Source: Bolinopsis microptera (taxonomy: Eukaryota; Ctenophora; Tentaculata; Lobata; Bolinopsidae). Taken from it: a stretch of DNA of 64,000 nucleotides. The stretch lies in assembly GCF_026151205.1 (NCBI RefSeq), contig NC_087075.1, forward strand, positions 13,004,303 through 13,068,302. The letters run 5' to 3'. Below, one piece after another: positions 52,137-62,300 of this stretch (the stretch's first letter is position 1; the number at the start of each line of letters is the position of its first letter). The position numbers and the translations under genes were made by a program. The notes below the pieces were generated by a model. It ran no database searches. It was not told the origin of the DNA and saw only the letters and a list, made by a program, of their open reading frames with translations.

Positions 52137-53764
52137 CTACTTAACAGAGTCCAAGTTTTCAAATATCTCATAGCTATCAACTGTGTCGTATTCCTCTGCA
52201 CCAGGGAGCATGACTCCAGTTACCAGGTTACCAGGTTACCAGGGAGCACTCCAGTTTCCTTCTTTTCACCTGGCTCTTGTCCTCGTACACTGGGAATTTC
52301 TCTGGCAAGTTCACTCATGACAACGGGCTGGTTTGTTCTCTTTGTTTCCACCATTTTGTGGTGAAGAATTGTCAGGAGAATCAGGAAAATAACTGATAAC
52401 ACAGTTATCAGAGTTAGATGCAGTTCTGAAAATAATTACACGTTAATTAATGTGTTATCAAGCAAGACTATAACATTAGATTATAAAAGTATTATAGGAG
52501 TTGCCTGGTTTGGATTATGATTTAGAAAGATTTGGGGATTATCACTATCAATGGTAGAATAGGATAGAAAGTTATAAAATAACTCACTCTTGGTTGCTGC
52601 TAGATCCTGCTTGATTGCTGCTAGATCCTGCTTGATTGCTGCTAGATCCTGCTTGATTGCTGTGCTAGATCCTGCTTGATTGCTGCTAGATCCTGCTTGA
52701 TTGCTGCTAGATCCTGCTTGATTGCTGCTAGATCCTGCTTGGTTGCTGCTAGATCCTGCTTGATTGCTGCTAGATCCTGCTTGATTGCTGTTAGATCCTG
52801 CTTGATTGCTGCTAGATCCTGCTTGATTGCTGCTAGATCCTGCTTGATTGCTGCTAGATCCTGCTTGGTTGCTGCTAGATCCTGCTTGATTGCTGTTAGA
52901 TCCTGCTTGATTGCTGCTAGATCCTGCTTGATTGCTGCTAGATCCTGCTTGATTGCTGTTAGATCCTGCTTGATTGCTGCTAGATCCTGCTTGATTGCTG
53001 CTAGATCCTGCTTGATTGCTGCTAGATCCTGCTTGATTGCTGCTAGATCCTGCTTGGTTGCTGCTAGATCCTGCTTGATTGCTGTTAGATCCTGCATGTT
53101 GTTTTCAGCGAGAATACATCTGAATGGGATCTTTGTCACTGATCCATTATTTTCACTTAGCACTATCTCCTCCCAACTTAGAATTTTAATAGAGGTGAGT
53201 ACCTCCTCCTCCACAGAGCACATGTCAGATGACATTCTTTGTATCTCAGAGGAACTGAGGACTCTACTATAAATGTTCAACTTGAACATATCACCTCCAA
53301 AGATGTAAGCTGGTGTTCCATATGCATTGCTTCCCAAACTCATCCTCCCACCAGTCTCTAGCTCCCTCTCATTAGTAGCTCCAGATCCTATTACATCTCC
53401 ATTAAGGTAGACTGTGAGGATGTAGGTAGAGGTAGTCCAGGTCCAGCAGAGGTGGAACCACTCACCATCAGGAACATTGTACTCATCCCTCAGTATGAGA
53501 TTAGTATTTACCACCCAGTTGTATAAGTAGCCGGGGGAACCGAGAGCTATCTCGTAATTATCATAGTAGTTCAGCACTATTGGATATTTTGAATCAAATC
53601 TATTCTTGACCCAAGTGCACACAGAAAACTGTGATGTTGATGTATCCATTATACCATCTTTCTAGCAGGATGTAGTCCTCGACTGTATGTCCGAATCGGA
53701 GAGCACGTTGCTCCCCCTCAGAATGGACATGGGAAATTATAGCAGAAAATAAAATCATGAACAT
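52137..53764 (-). CDS. Pentraxin-like, heptad-stalk, single-pass membrane protein (frame broken)
   Basis: Read on the minus strand as exons 53764-52588, 52425-52240 and 52195-52137. A signal peptide (MFMILFSAIISHVHSEG) is followed by a pentraxin/LamG-type domain (ALRFGHTVEDYILLERWYN, FSVCTWVKNRF, GEWFHLCWTWTT, VYLNGDVIGSG, LNIYSRVLSSSEIQRM), a run of ~23 AAIKQDL heptads that would form a coiled-coil stalk, then a membrane helix (LITVLSVIFLILLTIL) and a short tail with YDTV and YEIF. Likely an extracellular recognition protein. Two frame breaks are visible: one base near 53650 between WYN and MDTS, and two extra bases (TG) near 52662 in the heptads. They may be pseudogene lesions or sequence errors. 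Confidence 0.72.
52588..53093 (-). repeat. 21-bp coding minisatellite (AAIKQDL heptads)
   Basis: About 23-24 copies of GATCTAGCAGCAATCAAGCA plus G (minus strand). Substitutions change Ala to Thr (LTAIKQD) or Ile to Thr (AATKQDL) only, keeping Leu and the Ile position of the heptad in nearly all copies. One unit near 52662 is 23 bp long. Confidence 0.95.
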
Positions 53765-54275
53765 GTTGTCGAGGGTTCGAGTTGTAGGGAGAAAACGTAA
53801 GATCGATACGTGTCACATTTAAAATAAAACGACTCAGGCGTAATTTATAACAGTGCACCCCACATGCAGTCTTGATGAATCTTATCAGTCATTGTTTTGT
53901 GAATAGTGAATAGTAATACCTTTATTGCTAAGTCACGGATATAAATCATCACAGAATTTCTTGATCATACAACAAACCCGTGGCCGGTCAGCCCGATTTA
54001 CCAGATTAAGAGCTGTTTGTGACTCCGTTCATGAGTATGATATAATATGTAATAGTAATACTCATGAACCACTATAAGTACATACATAAAAGTATAAACT
54101 AAAGACTGTGCGAAAACGTAACGCGGTCAATTCGGTCCTATTCCTAAACATTAAATTTTAACTTAATACTTAGAGTTAGTTGCTTCGTTTAAAAACAAAA
54201 CACAGGAAACTGCAGCAACCATAATAAGAAACAGTATAATAATAAATTAAGTTTTACTAACCAGTATAACTATAA
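53765..54275. other. Upstream region of the pentraxin-like gene
   Basis: AT-rich; nothing recognised apart from its position as the likely promoter. Confidence 0.35.
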
Positions 54276-54754
54276 TTTGACCAAAACCCATAATCATGGG
54301 TAGAGTGGACCGCTGCCAGTGTCTCTCTTTCCCAAACAAAAGGAAATGATATTAATTTGATTGACCGTTCTCAAATGCAAGATGATACCGAGAATGAAAT
54401 CGGTCGCTCGCTTTTCCCATTCATTCACGGCTTACAATCAATCACATGCTGTAAAAATCTCTTTGGGTTGCGTTCGGGTCGATATACCTAGTATTTCGGG
54501 ATAAGGGTGGTACTGGTAGTTAGTGAATTAGCTGAAGTTTATTGATTCTTTATTGCTGAGTACAGCTGCCTTCGGGTAGTTCTTCTTAATCTATTACAAT
54601 TGTAAATGAATGGGAAAAGCGAGCGACCGATTTCATTCTCGGTATCATCTTGCATTTGAGAACGGTCAATCAAATTAATATCATTTCCTTTTGTTTGGGA
54701 AAGAGAGACACTGGCAGCGGTCCACTCTACCCATGATTATGGGTTTTGGTCAAA
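54276..54754. mobile_element. Foldback element, copy 1
   Basis: Inverted arms of ~150 bp: 54276-54424 starts TTTGACCAAAACCCATAATC and 54605-54754 is its near-perfect reverse complement. The loop is ~180 bp, longer than in the other copies. No ORF of its own. Confidence 0.92.
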
Positions 54755-55811
54755 TATCATCTCTTTTTGATTATAATGTCAGGGTACTTTATAAAGTCGA
54801 AATATAAACTGATGTCTTCATTAATAAGGAGGAAGTTTTAACGAAAAAAAATTTGTCCTTTAAAAACATTTCCTTGTGTTTAGGTAAGCATATCGGTCTA
54901 TCACTGACTGAACATAAAACATTATAATCATTCAAGTTGCCATTAAATTCATATATAATGACATTGAACTGTCGTGGTAAAGCAGAATTTGTTCGAAACC
55001 ACGAATGAGCAAAATTCTCACCGTTCGCACGTGCAAACTTTGAGCGGTTGTTGCGTGCGCATCCAATACTGAATCGCCGTAAATTTTTGCATAGCGGTAT
55101 TTTATATATAGTTTGATAAGCGTGCAAAGTTTCAAAAGATTTCAAATAGAACTTGGATCACAACGGGACTCCAAAGTTGATAAAAATCGTGAAAACACAA
55201 ATTTTCAGTGATTTTAGCAATTTTTAATCAATTTCGGCGTGTCCCCACGTGTGCAACTTTTCGATTTTTAACTTTAAAACTAGCCTAATGCACAATTTAT
55301 ACCTATAGGAAGCAGAACTGAGCTCCACAACCCAAGGGATAGCCCAACACCAGAGAATACTAAATCGCAAAATTGACGTTTTTATAAAATAATTTTTCAA
55401 AAAAGCACAAACTTCAAAGGCAAATATCTTTATGAAGGAGTAAGATAAGAAAACTTTCCGGTAGATTTTCAGAATGCTTGAACAATTATCTAAGATGAAA
55501 ATTTCCTCAGATGTTGAAAAAAATCACTTTTAAATGGTGTAAAATCAATTTTTAAAGTTATTACTTTGTCGAAAATCAAGTTTTAAAAACGGTTAACTTG
55601 ATGACGTCATCAAGGGGTGTTTATGACGTCAAATAATTTTTTTATACAATATAAACTAAAATGTAAACAATTATTTTCAAGATCTGTGGTCGGAAATGGC
55701 TGTATCTTTTATACTTTTGAATCTATGGAAACTTAAATTTAGGATATAATTGACTACATTTGACTGTCAAAGCGTCTATCCCTGAATATTATGTATATAT
55801 TTATAATATAT
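54755..55811. repeat. ~1.05-kb spacer unit 1
   Basis: Follows the foldback; begins TATCATCTCTTTTTGATTAT and ends AAAGCGTCTATCCCTGAATA. Homologous to 56170-57220, 57577-58690 and 59610-61410. It is the most diverged copy. No coding sequence. Confidence 0.88.
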
Positions 55812-56169
55812 ATTTGACCAAAACCCATAATCATGGGTAGAGTGGACCGCTGCCAGTGTCTCTCTTTCCCAAACAAAGGCAATGATATCAATTTGAATGA
55901 CCGTTATCAAATGCAAAATGATACCGAGAATGAAATCGGTCGCTCGCTTTTCCCACTCATTCATGGCTTACGAATTGTAATAAGTTTCGATTTATAAAAT
56001 GTAATCTATTTCAATTGTAAATGAATGGGAAAAGCGAGCGACCGATTTCATTCTCGGTATCATTTTGCATTTGATAACGGTCATTCAAATTGATATCATT
56101 GCCTTTTGTTTGGGAAAGAGAGACACTGGCAGCGCTCCACTCTACCCATGATTATGGGTTTTGGTCAAA
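55812..56169. mobile_element. Foldback element, copy 2
   Basis: Arms of ~150 bp with a loop of ~55 bp (TACGAATTGTAATAAGTTTC region). Arms match the other three copies. Confidence 0.93.
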
Positions 56170-57220
56170 TATCATCTCTTTTTGATTATAATGTCAGGGT
56201 ACTTTACAAAAGCCGAAATGTAAACTCATAACTTCATACATATTAATAAGGAGGTGATTTCAACGATTTCGAAATTTTTCCTTTAAAAAAATTTCCTTGT
56301 GTTCAGGTAAGCATATCGGTCGATCACTGATACCACTTTATACTCATTCAAGTTGGCATTAAATTCATATATAATGACATTGAACTGTCGTGGCAAAGCA
56401 GAATTTGTTAAAAATCACGAATGAGCAAAATTTTCACCTTTCGCACGTGCAAACCTTGAGCGGAAGTTGCGTGCGCATCCAATATTAAATCACCGTAAAT
56501 TTTTGCGTGTTGGTGTTTTATATATAGTTTGATAAGCATGAAAAGTTTCAAGTATTTCAAGAAGAACTGTAATCACAACGGCACTCCAAAGTTGACGAAA
56601 ATTGGTAAAAACAGCAATTTTCAGTGATTTTAGCAATTTTCTATAAATTTGGGCGTGGCCCCACGTGTGCAATTTTTCGATTTTCAACTTTAAAACTAGC
56701 CTATGACACAATTTAGAGCTTTAGGAAGCAAAATTGAGCTCCACAACCCAAGGGATAGTGGAACACCAGAGAATACTAGAACGTAAAATTAGCGTTTTTA
56801 TAAAATTATTCTTTAAAAAAGCACTAACTTCAATAGCGAATATCTTTATGAAGGAGCAAGCTAGAAAAACTTTCCGGTAGATTTTCAGAATGCTTAAACA
56901 ATTATCTAACTTCGTTAAGTCCTCAAATTTTGAATAAAATTACTCCTTAATGGCGTAAAATCGATTTGAAAAATGATTACTTTGTGAAAAATCAAGTTTT
57001 AAAAATGGTTAACTTGATGACGTCATCAAGTGGTGATGATGACGTTAAATTACTTTTTAACATAATGTAAACTAAAGTCTAAATAATTATCTTCAAGACC
57101 TGTGGTCCGAAATGGCTGTATCTTTAAAGCTTCTGAATCTACGGACACCTAAATATAGCCTATAATTGACTGGCAAAGCGTCTATCCCTGAATAGTGAAT
57201 ATATATATGTATATATATAT
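56170..57220. repeat. ~1.05-kb spacer unit 2
   Basis: Second spacer of the tandem array, very close to the spacer at 59610-61410. Confidence 0.9.
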
Positions 57221-57576
57221 TTTACCAAAACCCATAATCATGGGTAGAGTGGAGCGCTGCCAGTGTCTCTCTTTCCCAAACAAAAGGCAATGATATCAAT
57301 TTGAATGACCGTTATCAAATGCAAAATGATACCGAGAATGAAATCGGTCGCTCGCTTTTCCCACTCATTCATGGCTTACGAATTGTAATAAGTTTCGATT
57401 TATAACATGTAATCTATTTCAATTGTAAATGAATGGGAAAAGCGAGCGACCGATTTCATTCTCGGTATCATTTTGCATTTGATAACGGTCATTCAAATTG
57501 ATATCATTGCCTTTTGTTTGGGAAAGAGAGACACTGGCAGCGCTCCACTCTACCCATGATTATGGGTTTTGGTAAA
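57221..57576. mobile_element. Foldback element, copy 3
   Basis: Same arms and loop as copy 2. Both outer ends read TTTACCAAAACCC instead of TTTGACC, a matched change on the two arms that suggests arm-to-arm conversion. Confidence 0.93.
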
Positions 57577-58690
57577 ATATCATCTCTTTTTTATTATAAT
57601 GTCAGGGTACTTTACAAAGCCGAAATGTAAACTCATAACTTCATTAATATTTGATACATGTTACGTACCACAAATATCACAAATATCAGCGCGCGAAAAG
57701 TGGCATGCAACGTATGTCAAATTAATATTAATAAGGAGGTTATTTCAACGATTTCGAAATTTTTCCTTTGAAAACATTTCCTTGTGTTTAGGTAAGCATA
57801 TCGGTCGATCACTGACTGAATATGCCACTTTATACTCATTGAAGTTGGCATTAAATTCATATATAATGAGATTGAACTGTCGTGGCAAAGCAGAATTTGT
57901 TCAAAATCACGAATGAGCAAAATTTTAACCTTTCGCACGTGCAAACCTTGAGCGGAAGTTGCGTGCGCATCCAATATTGAATCACCGCAAATTTTTGCAT
58001 GATGGTGTTTTATATATAGTTTGATAAGCATGCAAAGTTTCAAAGTATTTCAAGAAGAACTGTAATCACAACGGCACTCCAAAGTTGACGGAAATTGGTG
58101 AAAACAGCAATTTTCAGTGATTTTAGCAATTTTCTATCAATTTGGGCTTGTCCCCACGTGTGCAACTTTTCGATTTTCAACTTTAAAACTAGCCTATGAC
58201 ACAATTTAGAGCTTTAGGAAGCAAAATTGAGCTCCACAACCCAAGGGATGGTGCAACACCAGAGAATACTAGAACGTAAAATTAGCGTTTTTATAAAATT
58301 ATTCTTTAAAAAAGCACTAACTTCAATAGCGAATATATTTATGAAGGAGCAAGCTAGAAAAACTTTCCGGTAGATTTTCAGAATGCTTAAACAATTATTT
58401 AACTTCAATGTGCCCTCAAATTTTGAATAAAATTACTCCTTAATGGCATAAAATCGATTTGAAAAATGATTACTTTGTGAAAAATCAAGTTTTAAAAATT
58501 GTTAACTTGATGACGTCATCAAGTGGTGATGATGACGTTGAATTACTTTTTAACATAATGTAAACTATAGTCTAAACAATTATCTTCAAGACCTGTGGTC
58601 CGAAATGGCTGTATCTTTTATCCTTTAGAATCTACGGACACTTAAATACAGGCTATAATTCACTGGCAAAGCGTCTATCCCTGTATATAT
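57577..58690. repeat. ~1.1-kb spacer unit 3
   Basis: Third spacer, with a ~70-bp extra segment at 57650-57720 (TGATACATGTTACG to CGTATGTCAAATTA) that is absent from the other units. Confidence 0.88.
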
Positions 58691-59251
58691 AATATATAAT
58701 ATATATATGTATGTATATATCACGACAATCTGTCGTAAAACAGGGGTTCTAGAAAACAAATTTCCCGATGGTCCTGAAACTTGAAACTTTTTTTACAGTC
58801 GATTTGGTCAACGTCTAGACGCCCTGCAAAGTTTCAGATCTCTAACTCAATTTTAACATGGTTTTTAAGGCACCTGAATATGGCGATTTCGGGTTTTTTA
58901 CCGAATTTCGTATAACAGTGCTGGCGAGTATTTTATGCAAATTTTTTAAAAATCTCAACATAACTATTTCTTATTTCTGACATCTTTGACATCAAATTAG
59001 ATTTTTTGAACTAAAAATAAATCTGCTGAACGACTTCCGATGAGTCTTAATGCCTGAAAAACTCCTGCCGGAGGCGTCGGCCTTCGGCCGCCGCCTCCGG
59101 CCGGAGTGCACGCTTCGCGTGCACGAAAGAGGCTTCCGACGTGTACCAAAGGGGGTGTAAAGGGGGTATAATAGTAAAGGGGATAGAATAGTAAAGGGGG
59201 TACATAGTATACCCCCAATAAAGACACCGCTCGTGCTTGCCAGCACTGTGA

Positions 59252-59609
59252 TTTGACCAAAACCCATAATCATGGGTAGAGTGGAGCGCTGCCAGTGTCT
59301 CTCTTTCCCAAACAAAAGGCAATGATATCAATTTGAATGACCGTTATCAAATGCAAAATGATACCGAGAATGGAATCGGTCGCTCGCTTTTCCCACTCAT
59401 TCATGGCTGACGAATTGTAATAAGTTTCGATTTATAACATGTAATCTATTTCAATTGTAAATGAATGGGAAAAGCGAGCGACCGATTTCATTCTCGGTAT
59501 CATTTTGCATTTGATAACGGTCATTCAAATTGATATCATTGCCTTTTGTTTGGGAAAGAGAGACACTGGCAGCGCTCCACTCTACCCATGATTATGGGTT
59601 TTGGTCAAA
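59252..59609. mobile_element. Foldback element, copy 4
   Basis: Arms and loop nearly identical to copies 2 and 3; lies directly inside the left long arm of the 3.2-kb structure. Confidence 0.93.
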
Positions 59610-61416
59610 TATCATCTCTTTTTGATTATAATGTCAGGGTACTTTACAAAGCCGAAATGTAAACTCATAACTTCATTAATATTAATAAGGAGGTGATTTC
59701 AACAATTTCGAAATTTTTCCTTTAAAAACATTTCCTTGTGTTTAGGTAAGCATATCGGTCGATCACTGACTGAATATGCCACTTTATACTCATTCAAGTT
59801 GGCATTAAATTCATATACAGGGTGGGCCAAAAGTCAGTACCCATACGTTGGCCTTTATAGCTCAGACACTGAGTGCCCAATTTAAATACTTCTTTCTGGT
59901 ATGACTTAGTACCACCACTGGTTCGAGGAATTTGTCAACTCTAAAAATATTCGCGTTCATTTTTTTCAAATGGAGGTTCATTTTCACATTTATTTGATAG
60001 TTTGGATAGTCGGATCAAGCTAAATGTTATTGAATTGTGTTTGGCCATTCGAATTACGTTTGTCCTGAAAGAATTAGAACTGTAGCTTCTCAGATGACCG
60101 AGATATGAAGCATAACGAGTTTATTCATTACGTGTGATCAGGTGATTGGTTTACCTAATCACGTGATAAGGTGCCCCCGTTAACTACCCCGTTAAACATT
60201 ATGGGAATTGTTAAGGGTGCCCAATTAAGGTGTCGTGTCACGGTGTCACATAATCACCCAGTCAATATTGTTAACGAGATACAGAAAATGCTTGATAACT
60301 TCGTCATTTCTAATCCGTTTTGCCTCATGTTTTCAGATCATATGCAACATTTTATAATCTACCGTCTCTGAAAAAAATAAGGCGTTCAGCATGTTCAGAG
60401 AAAACAATATAGGTGTTTTAATATTAAATGGGCGTGGTCTAAAATTTTCGAATTTTCAAATTTTGACGACGGAATCCTCGAACCAGTAAGTACAGTATGC
60501 CATCTGCAAAGCAACAGCTCTCAAATATAAAACACGGCGAAGCTATTAAGGCCAACGTATGGGTACTGACTTTTGGCCCACCCTGTATAATGACATTATA
60601 TGTCGTGGCAAAGCAGAATTTGTTCAAAATCACGAATGAGCAAAATTTGAACCTTTCGCACGTGCAAACCTTGAGCGGAAGTTGCGTGCGCATCCAATAT
60701 TGAATCACCGTAAATTTTTGCATCATGGTGTTTTATATATAGTTTGATAAGCATGAAAAGTTTCAAAGTATTTCAAGAAGAACTGTTATGTGTTATCACA
60801 ACGGCACTCCAAAGTTGACGGAAATTGGTGAAAACAGCAATTTTCAGTGATTTTAGCAATTTTCTATAAATTTTGGCGTGGCCCCACGTGTGCAATTTTT
60901 CGATTTTCAACTTTAAAACTAGCCTATGACACAATTTAGAGCTTTAGGAAGCAAAATTGAGCTCCACAACCCAAGGGATAGTGGAACACCAGAGAATACT
61001 AGAACGTAAAATTAGCGTTTTTATAAAATTATTCTTTAAAAAAGCACTAACTTCAATAGCGAATATCTTTATGAAGGAGCAAGCTAGAAAAACTTTCCGG
61101 TAGATTTTCAGAATGCTTAAACAATTATCTAACTTCGTTAAGTCCTCAAATTTTGAATAAAATTACTCCTTAATGGCGTAAAATCGATTTGAAAAATGAT
61201 TACTTTGTGAAAAATCAAGTTTTAAAAATGGTTAACTTGATGACGTCATCAAGTGGTGATGATGACGTTAAATTACTTTTTAACATAATGTAAACTAAAG
61301 TCTAAATAATTATCTTCAAGACCTGTGGTCCGAAATGGCTGTATCTTTATAGCTTCTGAATCTACGGACACCTAAATATAGCCTATAATTGACTGGCAAA
61401 GCGTCTATCCCTGAAT
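59610..61416. repeat. Spacer unit 4, split by a MITE
   Basis: Same ~1.03-kb spacer as units 2-3, interrupted at 59818-60585 by an inverted-repeat element. Right of the insertion it continues to the right long arm. Confidence 0.9.
59818..60585. mobile_element. Tc1/mariner-type MITE, 768 bp, with empty-site proof
   Basis: Termini CAGGGTGGGCCAAAAGTCAG (inverted repeat ~37 bp) flanked by TA. The sister spacers at ~54955, ~56378 and ~57861 show the uninterrupted target TTCATATATAATGA, so the insertion and its TA duplication are direct observations. No transposase. TA target choice and ends suggest the Tc1/mariner group. Confidence 0.92.
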
Positions 61417-61952
61417 CACAGTGCTGGCAAGCACGACCGGTGCATTTATTGTGGGTATACTATGTACCCCCTTTACTATTATACCCCCTTTACTATTATA
61501 CCCCCTTTACTATTATACCCCCTTTGGTACACGCTACAAGCCTCTTTCGTGCACGCGAAGCGTGCACTCCGGCCGGAGGCGGCGGCCGAAGGCCGCCGCC
61601 TCCAGCAGGAGTTTTTCAGGCATTAAGACTCATCGGAAGTCGTTCAGCAGATTTATTTTTAGTTCAAAACATTCTAATTTGATGTCAAAGATGACAGGAA
61701 TAAAAAATAGTTATGTTGAGATTTTAAGAAATTTGCATAAAATACTCGCCAGCACTGTTATACGAAATTCGGTAAAAAACCCAAAATGGCCATATTCAGG
61801 TGCCTTAAAAACCATGTTAAAATCGAGTTAGAGATCTGAAATTTTTCAGGGCGTCTAGACGTTGACCAAATCGACTGCAAAAAAAGTTTCAGGTTTCAGG
61901 AACATCGGGAAGTGGGTTTTCTAGAACCCCTGTTTTACGACAGATTGTCGTG

Positions 61953-62300
61953 ATATCTATCTATATATCTATAGGATTTCAAAGGATTTCAAGGATTTCA
62001 AAATAAAATGATCATTACAATAAACATTGTGTCGGATCTAAATTTTAAAAAATAAAGATAAAATGAAAGTCAAAAACGAAAAAACCGAAACCTGTCCTGA
62101 ATAATGCACGGTTGACGGTTATAGTCTAAAGAGTTTAAAAACCGAGCTATTCTAAAAAGGAATGTTCATGACGCGAACAACCAGTCCTTTGTGTCCATGC
62201 CTAAGATCCACACATAAATTCCACACTAAATCAAAAGTGTGAAACGCACACGAAAAATAACACACTGTCGGATCCACGTTGCGCATGTTGAGTCCGTGAG
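61953..62300 (-). other. 3' end of the LINE at 62301-64000
   Basis: Non-coding sequence after the LINE stop codon, ending near 61970-62000 in a short tail of TTGAAATCC-type repeats, typical of some non-LTR element 3' ends. Confidence 0.6.

Larger units (their letters stand above)
58721..61952. mobile_element. 3.2-kb structure bounded by ~530-bp inverted arms
   Basis: Left arm 58721-59250 starts CACGACAATCTGTCGTAAAA; right arm 61417-61952 is its reverse complement. ATAT flanks both ends. The arms include a GC-rich palindrome around GGCCTTCGGCCGCCGCCTCC and several copies of AGTAAAGGGGGTATAAT. Enclosed are foldback copy 4 and a spacer unit. No transposase is seen, so this is probably a non-autonomous element that carries the repeat unit. 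Confidence 0.82.

Noticed and set aside
52676-53272. 198-codon plus-strand frame of Ile-Ala-Ala-Arg-Ser-Cys-Leu repeats
   Set aside because: Antisense shadow of the heptad-coding minisatellite; the minus strand carries the recognisable domain.
59047-59331. Overlapping ORFs in the inverted arms (also 61389-61831)
   Set aside because: Both arms give different frames with no recognisable domain; they are non-coding inverted repeats.
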